Assembly (NCBI GenBank): GCA_022563055.1
Contig: JADFOB010000005.1
Span: 1-14,562 of the forward strand
Origin: Planctomycetota bacterium
Lineage (GTDB): Bacteria > Planctomycetota > Phycisphaerae > UBA1845
Length of the DNA: 14,562 bases
Direction: 5' to 3'
The translations under genes were made by a program, and so were the position numbers. Of this stretch, positions 7,477 to 14,562 are shown piece by piece (position 1 is the first letter of the stretch; every line of letters starts with the position of its first letter). The notes below the pieces were generated by a model, which worked only from the letters and a program-made list of their open reading frames with translations, was not told where the DNA came from and searched no databases.

Positions 7477-9361
7477 TGGAACCGTTTCGTTCTTGAAACC
7501 GGACGGGGATGACCCGTTCGTAGAAGTCGTGCGATCAGCGATCGCCGATGCCCTTGGCCGGCGTCAGGACAAATCCACACAGGATCGAGTGGGAGAACTA
7601 GCGGATGTGTTGGGCGCGATCGGCACTGTCGAACAAGCAAGCGGAGCGTCGGCGGACTTGGGACAACAAATCGAGCTGGTCGCCAAGGCGTCGGGGCTTG
7701 TGGACCGGACGTTCCCAGCCACGTGGAACATCGAGTCGCTTGGTTTCGTCTTTGACGAGGTCGGCGGGCGGGCTTGGGACGATCGCGCCTCCGAGATGAC
7801 CCGCGCCCATGAGGTGCTCGGGAAGATCAATGACCAGTTGCTCACGCGGGAGCATTGGCTCGGTCGAGGAGCGAGTGTGGACGTGACCGAACTCAGCGAG
7901 CCGGACGAGGATGATCGGTGGACGCTCACGACGCCGGCTCCATGGGCCGACTTTGAGGCGGACACACCCTTTGCGGACGAAGACCTGTTGCGGTTCACGG
8001 TAGATTCCGCGCCGCTACGAGGCGGAGAGATCGATCGCCAGGTTGACGCCATCCTCGCGGACGCCACCGAACCCCCGTATTGGAGGCTCATCGGCCAGTA
8101 CTTGGAGTACCAGGCAGCCGAACCGCACGCCTATCTCGATCGGGCGATGGAGCGTATTCCGTTTGTCGCGGCGCTCGAGCGGCAGTCCGGTCGCAGTGGT
8201 GTCGGCACGGCGCTGGTAGGCTACCTGGCCTCGACTCATGCGCCGAGCCACATCTTGCCCCAGGTGTTTTTGGATCCGAAGGTCGTGGGCAAGCCGACGC
8301 TTACCGGCGGCATCGGCAGTGGCGATTCCGTGGAGCTGACCATCCCGCTGCGTATGCGATGGGGTGTCAAGGAGGTTCCCAACGCCGTACCGGAGACCCA
8401 AGTCCTTGGGAAGGTGCGGGAGCTAATGCTCCCGCTGCCCTGCACTTTGACGTTGCGTGTATTGCCGTCGGACAAGATGGATGCCGTTTGGATCGACGAC
8501 GACAAGTTAAGCGACGTTGTGGCTGCCCTCGAGAACGAGATTGCGAAGGTGCGCGCGCTGGAGCGTGCGCTGAGCGAATATGAGGCGCGGGCGAAACTGG
8601 AGGCGGACCTGGCGAGCCTGACGCTGGACGGTCCGGTGAACGACGATCTTGGCGATCAACACGGGATGTCCCAGGTGATGGATTTGTTGCGACGTATCTG
8701 GAGCCTGAAAATGCCCGATCAGGCCAAACCCGGAGGCTTGGAGGAGGTTGTCGCTTGGTCGGGACACCGAAGCAAGGGCCGCAGAGGATCGAAGAGCAAG
8801 GCTCTCAACACGTTGAAACCGACCATCTTTGCCGAGTATTTCTGCGGTGAATCGAATTGCTACGCGATCGCCTGGAGTGCCGGCGCGAACAAGGCGATCG
8901 TCGAGGGACCGCTCGTGCTGCGCTTGTGCGAAACAACCCTGCTCGATGCTTCACCCGGTACCTCGGATACCGGTCTGGGAAAAAACCTGATCGAGCTTAT
9001 CCTGGAGAATCTTCCCAAAGCCACGCGGGCGGACCAATTCGGCCCGTTCAAGACGGCACTGGGTGTCGCGCTCGCCCCGGATGACGCGATGGGCGGAATC
9101 CATCTGCCGTCACTGCAGTTCAACGAAGTCGAGAGTTTCCTGGCGCAGATCAAAAGTAGCCAAGGACCACCCTCGAACCTATCGTGGGGATCGCTGGACA
9201 GCCTCGTCACGGATTCCAACCTGAAGGATCGGCGTTGTGATTATTGGCTTTATCGCGCGCTGGCAGCGCCCAAGTCCAGGTTCACCACCGCTAGTGAAGA
9301 CGTGGTAGAGGCCCGGCGCTGGGCACGCGACGCGTTGAGACGGTCCGTCGATGGACCGTAG
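7436..9361 (+). CDS. Soluble protein of unknown family, partner of the pseudokinase gene
   Basis: A 641-aa protein with no signal peptide or transmembrane segment. I do not recognise it. The start at 7436 (MELLSFPSPL) overlaps the end of the pseudokinase gene by 41 bases and is preceded by a G-rich stretch with GGAG; the same frame is open upstream with further ATGs at 7334 and 7403, but those lie deeper in the other gene and have no ribosome-binding site. Visible parts are a mixed N-terminal region, an acidic stretch around residues 155-195, a short coiled coil around residues 360-400, a basic segment (HRSKGRRGSKSK) near 445, and a C-terminal domain with several Trp and Cys. The overlap implies translational coupling, so the two proteins probably act together. 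Confidence 0.85.
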   Translation: MELLSFPSPLQLRDGTVSFLKPDGDDPFVEVVRSAIADALGRRQDKSTQDRVGELADVLGAIGTVEQASGASADLGQQIELVAKASGLVDRTFPATWNIESLGFVFDEVGGRAWDDRASEMTRAHEVLGKINDQLLTREHWLGRGASVDVTELSEPDEDDRWTLTTPAPWADFEADTPFADEDLLRFTVDSAPLRGGEIDRQVDAILADATEPPYWRLIGQYLEYQAAEPHAYLDRAMERIPFVAALERQSGRSGVGTALVGYLASTHAPSHILPQVFLDPKVVGKPTLTGGIGSGDSVELTIPLRMRWGVKEVPNAVPETQVLGKVRELMLPLPCTLTLRVLPSDKMDAVWIDDDKLSDVVAALENEIAKVRALERALSEYEARAKLEADLASLTLDGPVNDDLGDQHGMSQVMDLLRRIWSLKMPDQAKPGGLEEVVAWSGHRSKGRRGSKSKALNTLKPTIFAEYFCGESNCYAIAWSAGANKAIVEGPLVLRLCETTLLDASPGTSDTGLGKNLIELILENLPKATRADQFGPFKTALGVALAPDDAMGGIHLPSLQFNEVESFLAQIKSSQGPPSNLSWGSLDSLVTDSNLKDRRCDYWLYRALAAPKSRFTTASEDVVEARRWARDALRRSVDGP

Positions 9362-9408
9362 TAACAGTCTCCACGTCCGGGCGCCGGTAGGCGGCGGAAA
9401 AAAATCCC

Positions 9409-9437
9409 TTGACAGCGTAATAGGCAGCGCTTTCAAT
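9409..9437 (+). promoter_or_regulatory. Probable sigma70-type promoter for the small-lipoprotein operon
   Basis: A perfect TTGACA (9409-9414) is followed after 17 bases by TTCAAT (9432-9437, four of six matches to TATAAT). It lies 48 bases after the stop of the upstream gene, just before leader element copy B. The predicted leader to the start at 9599 would be about 155 bases. Confidence 0.45.
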
Positions 9438-9448
9438 GGCGCTTTATC

Positions 9449-9577
9449 GCTTGGTGTGCGCGGACACCAATCCGAGCTGCGGGCGCCAGCCCGCGGACAA
9501 AACCTGCGCCCGGTGCTCTGTGCTCGGGTGCCAATCCGAGACTCGTGTGGCCGGGTTCGTGCTCTGTGCGTGGACAA
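9449..9577 (+). promoter_or_regulatory. Leader element copy B, ahead of the small-lipoprotein genes
   Basis: This stretch is homologous to 2838-2943 read on the other strand. It has a hairpin at 9479-9494 (GCGGGC, loop GCCA, GCCCGC), followed by GGACAAAAC. It also has internal near-repeats: TGTGCGCGGACACCAATCCG near 9455, TGTGCTCGGGTGCCAATCCG near 9520 and a weaker TGTGCGTGGACAACAG near 9565. Compared with copy A it has an extra segment of about 26 bases and lacks the GCGA-loop hairpin. It ends about 22 bases before the first small lipoprotein gene, so it would lie in the 5' leader of that transcript. Confidence 0.6.
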
Positions 9578-9598
9578 CAGTTTAGGGGCGGTGGAATC

Positions 9599-9778
9599 AT
9601 GCGAACGCGAATTCAGCGGTGGATCAAGCGTTTGGGTCTGGCGGGTGCCGGCGCGGGCGCGCTCCTGTTTCAGGCTCAGGGTTGCAGTCTGGACCCGGAC
9701 CTCGCGCTGCGTGCCGCGGTTTCCGTTGGGTCGGACGTGGCCATCTTTCTTCTTGAGAACCTCGCCGTCGGGCTCTAG
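9599..9778 (+). CDS. Very small lipoprotein (59 aa)
   Basis: A basic n-region (MRTRIQRWIKR), a glycine- and alanine-rich hydrophobic stretch (residues 12-24) and A-Q-G-C with Cys29 form a plausible lipoprotein signal. Only 31 residues remain after the cysteine, with three acidic residues and otherwise alternating small and aliphatic ones. The start has GGTGGA about five bases upstream; the frame is open further upstream (ATG at 9545), but that start would put extra residues before a good signal peptide. A second gene of the same design follows 41 bases later. Function is unknown. Its size and position ahead of an outer-membrane barrel gene suggest a small envelope-anchored component. Confidence 0.65.
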   Translation: MRTRIQRWIKRLGLAGAGAGALLFQAQGCSLDPDLALRAAVSVGSDVAIFLLENLAVGL

Positions 9779-9819
9779 ACCGGGCGGTTGGCAGGGTCGG
9801 CGTACATAGGACGAAACAG

Positions 9820-10008
9820 ATGAGGAAGAAGAACTGGCGTCGTAGGGTGGTGGGAAGTTTGCTGGCGGGAGGCTGCCTCTTCGCAGGACCGTGCGGGATT
9901 ACTACGCTTCAACTGCAGGATTTTGTCTCGTCGTCGCTCATTCGAACGGGCGTGGCCACGATCGCCAGCCTCGTGGAAGCTGCGACGATTGCCAGTGCCC
10001 AGGAGTAG
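9820..10008 (+). CDS. Very small exported protein, probable lipoprotein (62 aa)
   Basis: A strongly basic n-region (MRKKNWRRR), a short hydrophobic stretch and two candidate lipid-accepting cysteines: Cys19 in L-A-G-G-C and Cys25 in A-G-P-C. The remaining residues (LQLQDFVSSSL, then a Val/Ala/Ile-rich tail) could form an amphipathic helix. AGGA lies eight bases upstream of the ATG. Size, layout and tandem position match the 59-aa gene before it, although the mature sequences have little direct identity. It belongs to the same plus-strand cluster. Function is unknown. Confidence 0.65.
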   Translation: MRKKNWRRRVVGSLLAGGCLFAGPCGITTLQLQDFVSSSLIRTGVATIASLVEAATIASAQE

Positions 10009-10019
10009 GAGGCTGGCTC

Positions 10020-10090
10020 CAACCGCCCGTCTTTGACGATACTGGTGTGACGTTGGGGCGGCTCGACCGGTTCGATGGCGCGGGCGGTTG
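10020..10090. repeat. 10-bp inverted repeat downstream of the second small lipoprotein gene
   Basis: CAACCGCCCG (10020-10029) and CGGGCGGTTG (10081-10090) are perfect inverted copies 51 bases apart. A third copy, CGGGCGGTTG, lies at 9781-9790 ahead of the second small gene, exactly 300 bases before the last one. It may be a processing or attenuation stem, or coincidence in GC-rich DNA. Confidence 0.4.
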
Positions 10091-10154
10091 AACGATCCGG
10101 GACGCCGCTGATCCGCCCTTGCTGGCCGTGAATAGACACCCAAAGGCCGGACCT

Positions 10155-12458
10155 ATGAACGACAGAATGGTTCGCTACTGTTTGGTCGCTGCGCTCATCG
10201 TACTGGTTGTGGGTGGCGCGGAAACCTCCGGGCAGCAGACGGCCGCGCCGGATCTCACGATCGGGTTGAACGAAGGTGTCCACCGGTATCTTCAAGGGCT
10301 GAGTGAAGACGAACGCACCTTGTTCGAAGAGGCGATCGAGCGTTTCACCGCAGTTCTTGGCGACGAGCCGGACAACCGCGCCGCGCTGCTGTTCCGCGCT
10401 CTATCTCACGGTGAGATCGGCTTGCTGGTGCGGCAGAGCAAGGATGATGCGGCGGACCTGGGCAGCACCCTCAAGAAACTCCTCGATATTCGTGAGAATC
10501 CCGAGCGCCACGCCGCGCTGGAGCAGGAACGCGACACGCTTTCCGCCCGTCTCGAAGAAGAATCGCTAAGCCCACAAGATTATCTGTCCCTCGACCAGCA
10601 AAGGAAGGAGATCGAGGGCACGTTGAGGCTCGTCGAGCTTAGGGTCCAGAGATCCGTGGAGCAGTTGAGGGAGGATCTCGCCCAGAGCAAGGCCAAGTTC
10701 CACGCCGATGCGACGCGAGAACGTGAGGCTTATAGCCGAATGGTGGCGGACCTCGAACGCCTCATCAAGACGGTCCACGATCCGGACGCGATGGTACGCC
10801 TCCTCGAAGCCGTCGCACAAACGAAAGTCTCGCGACTCCTCGAGGAGGAGGGGATGCGGGTCATCGATGGATCCGTCACTGCGGAAGATGCGTCGGCGCC
10901 GGCCCAGCGTTTGGCAAGCGAGGCGGTGACTCTTCTGGAACGGGCAGCGCTGACCCTTGAAGGTCTGGTCACAGCCGCCCCTGCGGGGATGGACATCGCT
11001 CGCACCAAATTCTTCCTTGGCGTCGTGCGTTTCCGCCAGGGCGCACCGCGGAAAGCGGGCGCCAAGCCCGACATGGCGCGTCTGGGCCAAGCGAAGCTGC
11101 TCATGCTGGATCTCGTCGACAACGAGAGCACCGAGCGCCGGTGGCGAAGCTATGCAGCCCTGTATCTTGGTCTCATCATTCCCTTTGAAGCGCTCGACGT
11201 GACGAATCCGGCCCAGCGCAATGCCATCTACGATGAGGCGGAGTCCCGTCTTCACCAGGCTAGGGAGCTGGACATCATCGTGACGCGCGATGAAGCCGGC
11301 AACGTCGATCCAACAAAGACCCGCTCGGCCAGCAATTACATTCCGCGTCTTGTTCGGGACCACGGCAAGAAGATCGACGATGGACGGAAGCTCCCGTTGG
11401 GATCGGCCAATCGGAACGATATTCAGTTGTCGATCTTTGCCGGAGCCCATCGGGACACGAACGTCGTGCTGCTGGGAGAACGGGCGGATTTACCGCGTGG
11501 CGTCTCCCGCGAGAAGGATTTCGGCTTTACAACGGGACTCGTTCTCGGGTATACTTGGGATATTACGGATCGCTGGTCGTTTGGTGCCGTCGGTCGCGTC
11601 TCGCAGCTCTGGCACGCCGATGTCGACGAGTTTGACCAGCAGGACTACGGTGCCAGCGTAGCGCTTCAGTATGAGATCGTTCGTGGAGATGAGGCTTTCG
11701 GACCCGTCTATCTCCGTCTGCAATACGACTACAGTCTCAGCCTCCTCGGACGGGCCGCGTTTCTGGAGTCGCATGCGCTGACGCCCAACGTGCGTATCTA
11801 TTGGGCGAATCGCCGTGCGGAGACGAATGTCTACTTCTCCTATGATGTGCGTGACTACCATGAGCCGTTGTTCGACCGCCGCTTCAACCGCGACGGCGAG
11901 TATCTGGCGCTGGGCGTCTCGCAGAGTTTCAAGGTGGTGGATATGACCGCCAGGTACCAGGCAGCGGGGATTGAGCCCTGGGGATTTGCGGGTGACGAAG
12001 AGCTGGGGCAGGATGATCCCGATTATCCCAAGAGATACCTGACGCCGTACGTTGATCTGCAATACCAATGGGATCAGACGACGGGGGAGGAGTTTGATCA
12101 GAAGGCGTTTGTGATGGTGGTTGGGGTCGGGTTCCCATTACCGTGGGGCATTGATCTCGACGCCGCCGTCGATTTCGAGTGGCAGAGGTATCAAAACGGA
12201 AGCTTGGTTGATTTCCATCGGCGCGAGCGGCGTGATTTCATTCAGCGGTACGAGCTGGCGGTGTCCCGCACGTTCGTTGTGCGTGCCGGTCGTCCGGAGA
12301 ATCGGTCTCGACCAGCCATGGATCGTGTGCTCATGACGTTGCGGGCGCATGCCACCTTCACGCACGACGACAGCAACGTCGTCGATCGCCTCGGGCAGGC
12401 GATCTTCCAATACGATCGGACGGTGTATGGACTGTCAGTCGCGTTCACATTCAATTGA
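10155..12458 (+). CDS. Helical/TPR-like protein with C-terminal outer-membrane beta-barrel
   Basis: A 767-aa protein. The start at 10155 gives a normal signal peptide (hydrophobic residues about 9-21) and has AAAGG about eight bases upstream; an ATG 12 codons earlier is in frame but less likely. Residues about 45-130 and 215-370 are helical with TPR-like spacing, separated by coiled coil around 115-215. From about residue 420 to the end the sequence alternates polar and hydrophobic residues with many aromatics (LQYDYSLSLL, VYFSYDVRDY, VDLQYQWDQT), typical of a barrel of roughly 14 strands, and it ends in AFTFN. An AHRDTNV motif near residue 434, at the start of the barrel, recalls the D-x-N of TPR-plus-barrel families such as the DUF560/Slam type, but I cannot confirm membership. 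The FecR-domain gene follows after 23 bases. It may export or anchor surface proteins. Confidence 0.82.
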   Translation: MNDRMVRYCLVAALIVLVVGGAETSGQQTAAPDLTIGLNEGVHRYLQGLSEDERTLFEEAIERFTAVLGDEPDNRAALLFRALSHGEIGLLVRQSKDDAADLGSTLKKLLDIRENPERHAALEQERDTLSARLEEESLSPQDYLSLDQQRKEIEGTLRLVELRVQRSVEQLREDLAQSKAKFHADATREREAYSRMVADLERLIKTVHDPDAMVRLLEAVAQTKVSRLLEEEGMRVIDGSVTAEDASAPAQRLASEAVTLLERAALTLEGLVTAAPAGMDIARTKFFLGVVRFRQGAPRKAGAKPDMARLGQAKLLMLDLVDNESTERRWRSYAALYLGLIIPFEALDVTNPAQRNAIYDEAESRLHQARELDIIVTRDEAGNVDPTKTRSASNYIPRLVRDHGKKIDDGRKLPLGSANRNDIQLSIFAGAHRDTNVVLLGERADLPRGVSREKDFGFTTGLVLGYTWDITDRWSFGAVGRVSQLWHADVDEFDQQDYGASVALQYEIVRGDEAFGPVYLRLQYDYSLSLLGRAAFLESHALTPNVRIYWANRRAETNVYFSYDVRDYHEPLFDRRFNRDGEYLALGVSQSFKVVDMTARYQAAGIEPWGFAGDEELGQDDPDYPKRYLTPYVDLQYQWDQTTGEEFDQKAFVMVVGVGFPLPWGIDLDAAVDFEWQRYQNGSLVDFHRRERRDFIQRYELAVSRTFVVRAGRPENRSRPAMDRVLMTLRAHATFTHDDSNVVDRLGQAIFQYDRTVYGLSVAFTFN

Positions 12459-12481
12459 CGGTTTCTCCTCTTTGGTGACCT

Positions 12482-13534
12482 ATGGATAGGACGATCCGGC
12501 GCTGGACGGTTTTGCTCTTCTCGCTATTCGCCTTCGTCTGCGCGGACTCCGCCCAGGCTGGCGCGGGTCCGGCCTACGTCACGATTGTCTCGGGAGATGG
12601 GGCTACGCGCGGTGCGGACGGCGCCGCCTTCCCCACAAAACACAACGAGTTTTCGGACGATGAGTTCGCGGACCAACACAACGTGGTGACCCCCGGCGAC
12701 AGTGTTGTCACGCTCGAGGATGGTACCGCGGTTTTGACGCTGCCCGATATCGGTGTCGTTGTGCACGTAGAGCGAGCTTCGGAGCTTCAGTACTTACCGG
12801 TCCTGGACAACGACGTCGGAGCCTCACTACGATTGCTCAAAGGGCGGGCACACATCAGCACGCGGCAGCCAAGCGACGTGTGGGTGGTTGTCGCCGGCGG
12901 GAGTGAAGGCGGCGGATACACCCTTTCCAAGGGCGCGTCGCTGGCTCTTAGCGTTGATGCCAACGCCGTGACAGTCGCAGTTGTTCGGGGCGAAGCGTAT
13001 TACTTCGCGGGTGACGTGCCCGCAGGCAGGTTGCTCGATGGCACGGGCGAGCCGGTGGATAAGACCGGCGTGTTGTTGCCCCAAGGGCATCACATCACCA
13101 GTGGACAGGCGTTGGAGCCCGTAGCGGGAGTGCCCGAAGCCTTGGCGGCTTCGACCGGTTGGCAACAGACGATCGGGGCCGCCTACGCGTTTGGCTTGAA
13201 GACGCAGTGGGTGGCGCAGGCGGCGCAGGGCGACTTTACACCGGTTCGCGGTGCGACGCGTGGTAGTGCAGCCATCTTCCCACCCGACGTGGGCGGAGCG
13301 CCGCAGTTTACGTTCGACCAGCCGCGATCGGCGGCGGTGGCGCCGGCACAGCGTGGTGCGCCCCGGGCCGTGCGGACCCAGGCGCCAAGCCCGGTGCGAG
13401 CCTTGCTGGCGACGCGACGACCGGGGTCGGTGGTGGTCGCACAGCGATTGGCTCGAGCGCGTTTTGTCGGAAGTCGGGGTGGTATCCGAGTCAACCCGAG
13501 CGTCGATCCGCTGATACGGCTAAATCGAAGATAG
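12482..13534 (+). CDS. Secreted FecR-domain protein
   Basis: A 350-aa protein with a Sec signal peptide (hydrophobic residues 9-20, probable cleavage after A-Q-A at 26). Residues about 30-200 match the FecR layout: V-T-P-G-D-S-V-V-T-L-E-D-G-T at 69-82, then short beta strands (VLTLPDIGVVVHVE), L-L-K-G-R-A-H-I in the middle, and V-R-G-E-A. In classical FecR this periplasmic domain relays signals to an anti-sigma system, but many secreted FecR-domain proteins lie beside surface and export genes, as here. No sigma factor or TonB receptor is present in the window. The C-terminal 100 residues are rich in Arg, Ala and Pro and look disordered. The gene starts 23 bases after the barrel gene, so the two are probably co-transcribed. 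Confidence 0.8.
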   Translation: MDRTIRRWTVLLFSLFAFVCADSAQAGAGPAYVTIVSGDGATRGADGAAFPTKHNEFSDDEFADQHNVVTPGDSVVTLEDGTAVLTLPDIGVVVHVERASELQYLPVLDNDVGASLRLLKGRAHISTRQPSDVWVVVAGGSEGGGYTLSKGASLALSVDANAVTVAVVRGEAYYFAGDVPAGRLLDGTGEPVDKTGVLLPQGHHITSGQALEPVAGVPEALAASTGWQQTIGAAYAFGLKTQWVAQAAQGDFTPVRGATRGSAAIFPPDVGGAPQFTFDQPRSAAVAPAQRGAPRAVRTQAPSPVRALLATRRPGSVVVAQRLARARFVGSRGGIRVNPSVDPLIRLNRR

Positions 13535-13620
13535 GGGTTTGGAAGCGTTTCATCTCACACACCCGCTGATAACGACGGACCGGTGGCGGGTTCAACATCG
13601 CAGGGACGCATCCGTGTCGA

Positions 13621-13669
13621 GCTGCGTAGCAGCCCGCTAGAAATGTAGCGGCCGCCCCCCGTGGCGGCT
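13621..13669. repeat. Cluster of three adjacent hairpins
   Basis: Three stems follow one another: GCTGC-GTA-GCAGC (13621-13633), CCGCTA-GAAATG-TAGCGG (13634-13651), and GGCCGCC with GGCGGCT around a six-base loop (13650-13669). No T-tract follows, so this is not a standard rho-independent terminator. It sits between the FecR gene and the last gene and may be a REP-type repeat or a transcript-processing site. Confidence 0.5.
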
Positions 13670-13765
13670 GTAGAGTGCCGGAGAACGTAGGTTCGGGAAG
13701 CGTCGTCGAGTTCGTCAACAGGCTCCTGGACGGGCGGCGTAGAGAGTATTACGAAAGGTGTGGAT

Positions 13766-14562
13766 ATGAGTCTCACAAAGTCGCTTTGCGCCACCGTCGG
13801 AACGCTGACGGCACTGCTTATTGTCTTATCGACCGCCTGTGATCAGGACACCGTTTTTGACCTTCCCGCTCCCAGGTTCGATACCCAGGACCCGTTGCGC
13901 GATCCCCCGTTTGTCGCCTTCGTGTCGTCAGATCGGCCGCGCCTGATTCGTGATGACAGTACGGACGGCTTTACGGACGTCGTGGTCACGACGTCGCAGG
14001 ATGCCACGTTCCGCTGGTGTGTCGAGGTGATCGATCCTGCGCGCCCGTCATCCGCCACCGACTGCGACAACGCATCGCCCGAAGCCCAGGAAGCAGGGCG
14101 ACTCCTGGCGTTCGTCCTCCCCAAACTGCTGAATGCTGACGGGACGCTCCGCGTCGGTACGGAAGACATTTTTCAGATCACTGGGATTATCGGCGATCCG
14201 GGTCCCGATGCCGGAAAGACCGTCCGCATCACCGTACTCGTAACCGAGGCGACCTGCACGACCGACGACGACGACCCAGACGCCGCCCCCACATGCGAGG
14301 AAGGCGTTCTCACCTCCCGAAGCAGTGTAACCCTGCAGCTCGTCCGCCCGGCGGGGGAACTGGCTGTGGCCTTGTCTTCCGGTACCGCGCGTCTGACACC
14401 CGAGGGAGACGTCGTTGTGACGGCCACCGTTTCGGGCGGCGATCCGTTCACCGCCCGTTTCACGGCGGCGGCGGACCGATGTGAAGGTCCAAGTGCCGAC
14501 GAGACGGCCCAAGCAGATGAGGTTTTCGTGGCGGACGGGATCACGACTTTGCTGAGCGAGGG
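13766..14562 (+). CDS. Large exported lipoprotein, 3' end beyond the window
   Basis: The frame is open from ATG at 13766 to the window edge (265 codons, no stop). GAAAGGTG lies just upstream of the ATG at good spacing. The signal peptide has a hydrophobic core at residues 9-21 and a lipobox L-S-T-A-C with Cys25. The mature part is acidic (TTDDDDPDAAP around 165-174), has cysteines at 85, 100, 164, 177 and 239 that may form disulphides, and its strand-like sequence (VRITVLVTEA, VVVTATVSGG) suggests Ig-like or similar beta domains. It is probably an outer-membrane-anchored surface protein and possibly a client of the barrel protein upstream. The family is not recognised. Confidence 0.8.
   Translation, partial: MSLTKSLCATVGTLTALLIVLSTACDQDTVFDLPAPRFDTQDPLRDPPFVAFVSSDRPRLIRDDSTDGFTDVVVTTSQDATFRWCVEVIDPARPSSATDCDNASPEAQEAGRLLAFVLPKLLNADGTLRVGTEDIFQITGIIGDPGPDAGKTVRITVLVTEATCTTDDDDPDAAPTCEEGVLTSRSSVTLQLVRPAGELAVALSSGTARLTPEGDVVVTATVSGGDPFTARFTAAADRCEGPSADETAQADEVFVADGITTLLSE

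Noticed and set aside
9341..9358. Hairpin CGGTCC-GTCGAT-GGACCG as a terminator at the end of the 641-aa gene
   Set aside because: It lies almost wholly inside the coding sequence and has no T-tract after it, so termination cannot be supported.
2838..9577. Composite transposon bounded by inverted repeats
   Set aside because: No transposase or target-site duplication is visible, and both copies sit in the leader position of an operon, which fits a leader element or dispersed repeat better.
10566..11450. 294-codon open frame on the minus strand
   Set aside because: It is antisense to the helical region of the barrel protein. The high GC content keeps the opposite frame open.
13843..14512. Minus-strand open frames at the right end
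   Set aside because: The plus strand carries an uninterrupted frame with a signal peptide and lipobox through the whole stretch, and that frame explains the open antisense frames.

Overview
The window is high-GC bacterial DNA that reads as a type VI secretion (T6SS) locus joined to a block of envelope genes. Only one gene is recognisable from a conserved family signature with high confidence, tssK at the left edge. The host is inferred to be a deep-branching Gram-negative, most likely a planctomycete-type bacterium. The reasons are an outer-membrane beta-barrel protein, several lipoproteins, very short lipoprotein genes, weakly conserved T6SS partners and a palindromic repeat of the GCGGGCTTTAGCCCGC type, which is common in Planctomycetota and similar genomes. 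That assignment was not tested by any search.

Left part (1-2781, minus strand), read in transcription order: a 395-aa coiled-coil protein of unknown family, a 231-aa lipoprotein that by position and form may play the TssJ role, then tssK. The tssK frame stops at an in-frame TAG after 186 codons, although the family is usually about 450 residues, and the same frame looks coding again beyond the stop. The 273 bases between the lipoprotein gene and tssK hold a pair of palindromic REP-like sequences with compensatory differences and a 14-bp tandem repeat that runs into the tssK ribosome-binding site.

Middle part (2782-9361): a 320-base divergent intergenic region, then two overlapping plus-strand genes. 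The first encodes a very large protein (about 1445 aa) with an N-terminal degenerate kinase (DFG kept, HRD aspartate lost), helical repeats with an exact W-29-W-P-E spacing, a beta-rich region, one transmembrane helix and a periplasmic tail. The second encodes a 641-aa soluble protein of unknown family. Their position back to back with T6SS genes suggests a regulatory or structural accessory module of that secretion system. This is an inference.

Right part (9362-14562, plus strand): a leader region, two tiny lipoprotein genes (59 and 62 aa), a helical/TPR-like protein with a C-terminal outer-membrane beta-barrel, a secreted FecR-domain protein, and a lipoprotein that runs off the end of the window. 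Together they look like an envelope or surface-export cluster.

The strongest non-obvious link is a roughly 100-base element found twice, once ahead of the minus-strand T6SS operon and once ahead of the small-lipoprotein operon. Both copies have the same orientation relative to transcription and each lies between a possible promoter and a start codon. It may be a shared leader element or simply a mobile repeat.
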